NCBI GenBank assembly: GCA_902532475.1
Contig: CACAIE010000013.1
Coordinates: 1 to 43,208 of the forward strand
Length of the DNA: 43,208 nt
Direction of reading: 5' to 3'
Source of the DNA: an uncultured SAR116 cluster alpha proteobacterium
GTDB lineage: Bacteria; Pseudomonadota; Alphaproteobacteria; Puniceispirillales; GCA-002684695
The notes under the pieces are model-generated. The model saw only the letters and a program-made list of their open reading frames with translations. It was not told the DNA's origin and did not search any database. Below, piece after piece: positions 38,921 to 43,208 of this stretch (positions are counted from its first letter, which is position 1; each line of letters begins with the position of its first letter). The position numbers and the translations under genes were made by a program.

Positions 38921-38940
38921 TAATTTTTTATAAAAAATTA
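38921..38940. repeat. 20-nt perfect A/T palindrome spanning the antiporter stop codon
   Basis: TAATTTTTTATAAAAAATTA. Confidence 0.8.
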
Positions 38941-39887
38941 TTAATTAAATAAATTAGGTAAATGATAATTAAAATTGGTCCAAAAACTCTATTTACTTTT
39001 TTGAAATAAAACAAACCACCACCCAAGATGATGGTAAGAAATAACATAATAGGCAAATCATAAGTTATAAATGCTTGAGGAGTTTGAATAGTTAATGGAT
39101 ATGAAGCAATGGAAGAGGCGCCAATAATTCCAAGACTGTTAAATAAATTTGAGCCCAAAACATTTCCTATAGCTATATCAGGATGTCCTTTACGAGCAGC
39201 GGCAACTGATGCAGATATTTCTGGCAATGATGTTCCAAGAGCAATTATTGTAACTCCTATTAAAGATTCTTCTATTCCAAAACCAATTGAAATTTTAATC
39301 GCACTATAAACGAGCATTTCGGAAGCTATCAAAATTATAATTATTCCACCGAATGTCAAAAATAAACCAACAATTAAAGGTGAAAAGTGTTTGCCTTCTC
39401 TTTCGATTGCACTGTTAGATTGCCCATGTTTTTTTTCAGAACTTATTGTCATAAATATGAGGATAAAAACAAGAAATATTGTTAGAGATAAGCCGACAAC
39501 AGGGCTTATTCCATGGAAAAAATAACCAAAAACGAAGATAAGTGCTGTAGATATAACCATCCAAAATATGTCTAGTCTTAATGATTTAGAGTTGTCAGTA
39601 AGTGTAATAAAAAGTGATGCTCCACCAATAACTAATAAAAGATTTGCTATATTACTTCCAACTACATTTCCCCATGCTATATCAGGAGATCCTTTCATTA
39701 CAGCATTTACAGAAACAATCATTTCAGGTGCTGATGTCCCAAGAGCAACAAGGGTTATTGCTATTAAATGGGCAGGTAAATTTAACGAATTTGCTGTTTG
39801 AACTGTTCCTTGAACGAGAACATTCCCTCCGTAGAAAAGGCCAAAAAATCCTAAAATTCCTATAATGTAGTATGTTATATCGATCAT
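38928..39887 (-). CDS. calcium/sodium antiporter (CaCA family)
   Basis: 319 aa with duplicated alpha repeats: VALGTSAPEMIVSVNAVMKGSPDIAWGNVVGSNIANLLLVIG and IALGTSLPEISASVAAARKGHPDIAIGNVLGSNLFNSLGIIG. Confidence 0.95.
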   Translation of the reverse strand: MIDITYYIIGILGFFGLFYGGNVLVQGTVQTANSLNLPAHLIAITLVALGTSAPEMIVSVNAVMKGSPDIAWGNVVGSNIANLLLVIGGASLFITLTDNSKSLRLDIFWMVISTALIFVFGYFFHGISPVVGLSLTIFLVFILIFMTISSEKKHGQSNSAIEREGKHFSPLIVGLFLTFGGIIIILIASEMLVYSAIKISIGFGIEESLIGVTIIALGTSLPEISASVAAARKGHPDIAIGNVLGSNLFNSLGIIGASSIASYPLTIQTPQAFITYDLPIMLFLTIILGGGLFYFKKVNRVFGPILIIIYLIYLINNFL

Positions 39888-39918
39888 TTATGAATATTCA
39901 CCAATAATTATGTTTCTT

Positions 39919-41925
39919 TTATCTTAGGCCAAGTTTCTTTTTTTCTAATTTTTTAATTTGATCTCTATATTTTGCAGCATCTTCAAATTCTAGATTAGAA
40001 GCTGATTCTTTCATTTTAATTTCGAGTTCCATTATCATGTCTTCTATTGTACTTTGATTATTAATTTTAGAATCTAGAGTTATTTCTTGTTTAAGAGAAA
40101 TATTTTCATACTCTAAAATATTCGACACATTTTTTTTAATGCTTGCTGGAGTTATATTATTCGAAGTATTAAATTCCTTTTGCTTGGTTCTTCTTCTTTC
40201 AGTTTCGTTTAAGGCATAATTTAAACTCCCAGTAATGATATCAGCATAAAGAATAACTCGCCCATTTATATTTCTTGCTGCTCTGCCAATTGTTTGCACC
40301 AGTGATGTTTTTGATCTTAAAAAACCTTCTTTATCAGCATCAAGTATAGCTACTAAAGCACATTCTGGTATATCCAAACCTTCTCTAAGTAGATTTATTC
40401 CTATCAAAATATCAAATACGCCTAATCTAAGATCTCTGATAATTTCAATTCTTTCAAGTGTATCTATATCTGAATGAAGATATCTAACCTTTAAGTCTGC
40501 CTCAATCATGTATTCGGTTAAAGATTCGGCCATTTTTTTTGTTAATGTAGTAATTAAAATCCTATGTCCTTTGGAGATAACATTTCTGCATTCTGATATA
40601 ACGTCATCTACTTGATTTTTAGTTTTTCTGACAATTGTTTCAGGATCTACTAATCCGGTAGGGCGAATTAGCTGCTCAATAAATACACCATTTGTTTTTT
40701 CAAGCTCCCAATCACCTGGTGTTGCAGATAGAAAAATTGTTTGAGGTCTGAATAGCTCCCACTCCTGGAACTTTAAAGGTCTATTATCCATACATGATGG
40801 CAATCGAAAGCCATATTCTGATAGAGTTTTTTTTCTTGATGCATCCCCTTTATACATAGCACCAAGTTGAGGTATTGTAACATGACTTTCATCAATAATT
40901 AAAAGCGAGTTTTCTGGCATATACTCAAACAATGTAGGAGGAGGTTCTCCTGGTTTTCTGGTGGATAGGTATCTAGAATAATTTTCTATTCCAGTACAAC
41001 TTCCTGTTGCTTCCATCATTTCCAAATCAAAAATAGTTCTTTGCTCTAAACGTTGGGCTTCAAGAATTTTATTTATAGAGTACAATTCATCTAGTCTTAT
41101 TTTTAAGTCTTTCTTTATATTTTTTATTGCATTTCTTAAAGTTGGTTTTGGTGTGACATAATGAGAATTTGCAAAAACTTTAATCTTATTTAAAGTTTCT
41201 AGTTTTTCTCCAGTTAATGAATCAAACTCTTTTATATTTTCTACTTCATCTCCAAAAAAAGAAATTTTCCATGCAGTGTCTTCAAGATGTGATGGAAATA
41301 TCTCTAAAATGTCTCCCCTTATTCTGAAGGTTCCTCTTTTGAAGTTCATATCATTTCTTTTATATTGCAGTTCCACTAAACGATTAACTATTTCTTTTTG
41401 TTTGTATTTTTGAAATGCTTCAATAGTTAGTGTCATCTCGCTGTACGTTTCTAATGACCCAATCCCATAAATACAACTAACTGAAGCGACAATGATGACA
41501 TCTTTTCTTAGTAATAATGACCTAGTTGCGCTATGACGCATTCTATCAATTTGTTCATTGATGCTTGCATCTTTTTCAATATAAGTATCTGAACGTGGTA
41601 CATATGCTTCTGGTTGATAATAATCATAATAAGAAACAAAATACTCAACTGCATTGTTTGGGAATAAATCTTTCATTTCTCCATATAATTGCGCAGCTAA
41701 GGTTTTGTTGGGAGCTAGAATAAGGGTTGGTTTTTGAAAATCTGTGATAACGTTTCCCATAGTAAATGTTTTACCTGAACCCGTAACTCCAAGTAAAACC
41801 TGATCTTTTTCATTATTATTTAAGCCCTTAATTAATTCCTCAATTGCTTGAGGTTGATCTCCAGATGGTTTGAAATTGGATATTAGTTGGAAATTATTAT
41901 TAAGATCATTATTTTGTTTGTTCAT
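39919..41925 (-). CDS. uvrB: excinuclease ABC subunit B
   Basis: 668 aa. [84 protein letters not shown]-terminal UVR motif. Confidence 0.99.
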   Translation of the reverse strand: MNKQNNDLNNNFQLISNFKPSGDQPQAIEELIKGLNNNEKDQVLLGVTGSGKTFTMGNVITDFQKPTLILAPNKTLAAQLYGEMKDLFPNNAVEYFVSYYDYYQPEAYVPRSDTYIEKDASINEQIDRMRHSATRSLLLRKDVIIVASVSCIYGIGSLETYSEMTLTIEAFQKYKQKEIVNRLVELQYKRNDMNFKRGTFRIRGDILEIFPSHLEDTAWKISFFGDEVENIKEFDSLTGEKLETLNKIKVFANSHYVTPKPTLRNAIKNIKKDLKIRLDELYSINKILEAQRLEQRTIFDLEMMEATGSCTGIENYSRYLSTRKPGEPPPTLFEYMPENSLLIIDESHVTIPQLGAMYKGDASRKKTLSEYGFRLPSCMDNRPLKFQEWELFRPQTIFLSATPGDWELEKTNGVFIEQLIRPTGLVDPETIVRKTKNQVDDVISECRNVISKGHRILITTLTKKMAESLTEYMIEADLKVRYLHSDIDTLERIEIIRDLRLGVFDILIGINLLREGLDIPECALVAILDADKEGFLRSKTSLVQTIGRAARNINGRVILYADIITGSLNYALNETERRRTKQKEFNTSNNITPASIKKNVSNILEYENISLKQEITLDSKINNQSTIEDMIMELEIKMKESASNLEFEDAAKYRDQIKKLEKKKLGLR

Positions 41926-42028
41926 AGCATAAAAGATTTTTTTGAAAATTTAATCGCAAAGTTTAATTATTATGAATATAATCAAAAATAAATTTTAAAC
42001 AATTAAACTCAACTTAAAGGGTAAAATC

Positions 42029-43208
42029 ATGAGCTTTTTAGCTGAAAGAGTTTCAAATATTAAGCCATCTCCTACAATAGCGGCTACCGCTAAAGCAGCT
42101 GAGTTAAGGTCTTCTGGGTTAGATGTCATAGGTTTGGGAGCAGGTGAACCAGATTTTGATACTCCAGACCACATTAAAACGGCAGCTATAGAGGCCATTA
42201 AATCTGGCAAAACAAAATATACAGCTGTAGATGGAATTATAGAACTAAAAGAAGGGATTAGTAAAAAATTTAAAAATGATAACCAAATTGAATATTCAAT
42301 TAAAGAAATAACTGTTGGTACAGGCGGCAAACAAGTTCTTTATAATGCTTTAATGGCAACTCTAAATAAGTATGATGAAGTCATAATACCTGCTCCATTT
42401 TGGGTGTCTTACCCTGATATGGTTGTTCTAGCAGATGGATCTCCAGTAATTGCAAAATGCAAGGAACAAGATGATTTTAAAATTACTCCTGAAATTTTAG
42501 AGAAGAGTATTACTAAAAAGACTAAATGGTTAATCTTAAATAGTCCCTCAAACCCTACTGGAATTGGATATGAAAAAAATGAGTTATTAGCTTTATCAAA
42601 AGTATTAGAAAAGCATCCTGATATTTTAATAATGATGGATGATATGTATGAATATTTAACTTATGATAGTTTTAACTTCTCAACATTGGTCCAGGTTAAT
42701 CATAATTTAAGAGACAGAGTTCTAACATGTAATGGTGTTTCTAAATCTTTTTGCATGACTGGATGGAGAATAGGCTACGCAGGTGGGCCAGAATGGTTAA
42801 TAAAAGCTATGGCAAAAATTCAATCGCAATCTACTTCCAATCCAAACTCTGTTGCTCAATGGGCATCCTTAGCGGCGCTAGAGGGGGAGATGGATTTTTT
42901 AAAAGAGAATCTCAAATCTTTTGAGCGTAGAAGAAATTTTGTTGTCGAAGGTTTAAATAAAATTTCTGGTCTGAGCTGTTTGATGCCGAATGGGGCTTTC
43001 TATGTGTATCCTAATTGTCAAGGTGTGATAGGTAAAAAGACTGCTAAAGGCAATATTATAAATTCAGATCAGGATTATTGTAATTATCTTTTAGAGGAAA
43101 GTTTGGTAGCTGTTGTTCCAGGAATAGCATTTGGCTTATCTCCATATTTTAGAATCTCTTATGCAACTTCAGATGAAAATCTTCAAAAAGCAATTCAACG
43201 CATAAATG
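42029..43208 (+). CDS. aspC: pyridoxal-phosphate aspartate aminotransferase family (3' truncated by window end)
   Basis: My translation from ATG 42029: MSFLAERVSNIKPSPTIAATAKAAELRSSGLDVIGLGAGEPDFDTPDHIK...NSPSNPTGIGY...GVSKSFCMTGWRIGYAGGP...AVVPGIAFGLSPYFRISYATSDENLQKAIQRIN, with no stop before the window end. Missing from the ORF track. Confidence 0.95.
   Translation, partial: MSFLAERVSNIKPSPTIAATAKAAELRSSGLDVIGLGAGEPDFDTPDHIKTAAIEAIKSGKTKYTAVDGIIELKEGISKKFKNDNQIEYSIKEITVGTGGKQVLYNALMATLNKYDEVIIPAPFWVSYPDMVVLADGSPVIAKCKEQDDFKITPEILEKSITKKTKWLILNSPSNPTGIGYEKNELLALSKVLEKHPDILIMMDDMYEYLTYDSFNFSTLVQVNHNLRDRVLTCNGVSKSFCMTGWRIGYAGGPEWLIKAMAKIQSQSTSNPNSVAQWASLAALEGEMDFLKENLKSFERRRNFVVEGLNKISGLSCLMPNGAFYVYPNCQGVIGKKTAKGNIINSDQDYCNYLLEESLVAVVPGIAFGLSPYFRISYATSDENLQKAIQRIN

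Noticed and set aside
38556-38927. tRNA or structured ncRNA in the large intergenic gap
   Set aside because: No cloverleaf, CCA end or GC-rich stem visible; the region is almost pure A/T apart from the DnaA-box segment.
41995-42330. Minus-strand 111-aa ORF
   Set aside because: Antisense shadow of the N-terminal part of the aspartate aminotransferase gene at 42029 onwards.
1-43208. CRISPR arrays, transposases, integrases, phage or toxin-antitoxin/defence genes
   Set aside because: No regularly spaced repeats and no ORF with recognisable mobile or defence functions; the gene content is core metabolism plus one catabolic region.

Overview
This is a 43.2 kb AT-rich bacterial chromosomal window, densely coding. 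Gene content and order point to a streamlined, probably marine, alphaproteobacterium (inference). I saw no mobile element, CRISPR array, rRNA or tRNA. From left to right:

(1) About 1-13 kb is a catabolic region. It holds a sugar-isomerase-like fragment, a LacD-type class I aldolase, a PfkB kinase, a di-heme peroxidase, a Sel1 protein, a DctPQM TRAP transporter, a Gfo/Idh/MocA dehydrogenase, a hydroxypyruvate-isomerase-like protein, an MFS transporter, GlpK and UgpQ.

(2) About 13-19.5 kb is core or conserved genes: cyclophilin, UspA, TIGR02186/TauE, DUF1285, NUDIX, DUF6111-like, the CCA enzyme and HemF.

(3) The rest is petABC, ychF-pth-rplY-prs, pgeF-midA-lgt, ubiK-proC-coq9-csaA, an OmpR-type two-component system, ilvE, moaE-moaD-mobB/moeA fusion, pgsA, uvrC, a Na+/Ca2+ antiporter, uvrB and a truncated aspartate aminotransferase.

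The observations most worth checking are: two perfect, closely spaced DnaA boxes in the largest AT-rich intergenic gap (uvrC to antiporter), a possible oriC; a dctQ frame with no AUG/GUG/UUG start but a good Shine-Dalgarno placed before ATC; a 63-nt head-to-head overlap of the di-heme peroxidase and Sel1 genes; a tightly packed peroxidase-kinase-aldolase-isomerase operon of unknown substrate; and operator-like palindromes next to the TRAP and dehydrogenase genes. I found no convincing wholly new system. Most of the window is ordinary core genome.
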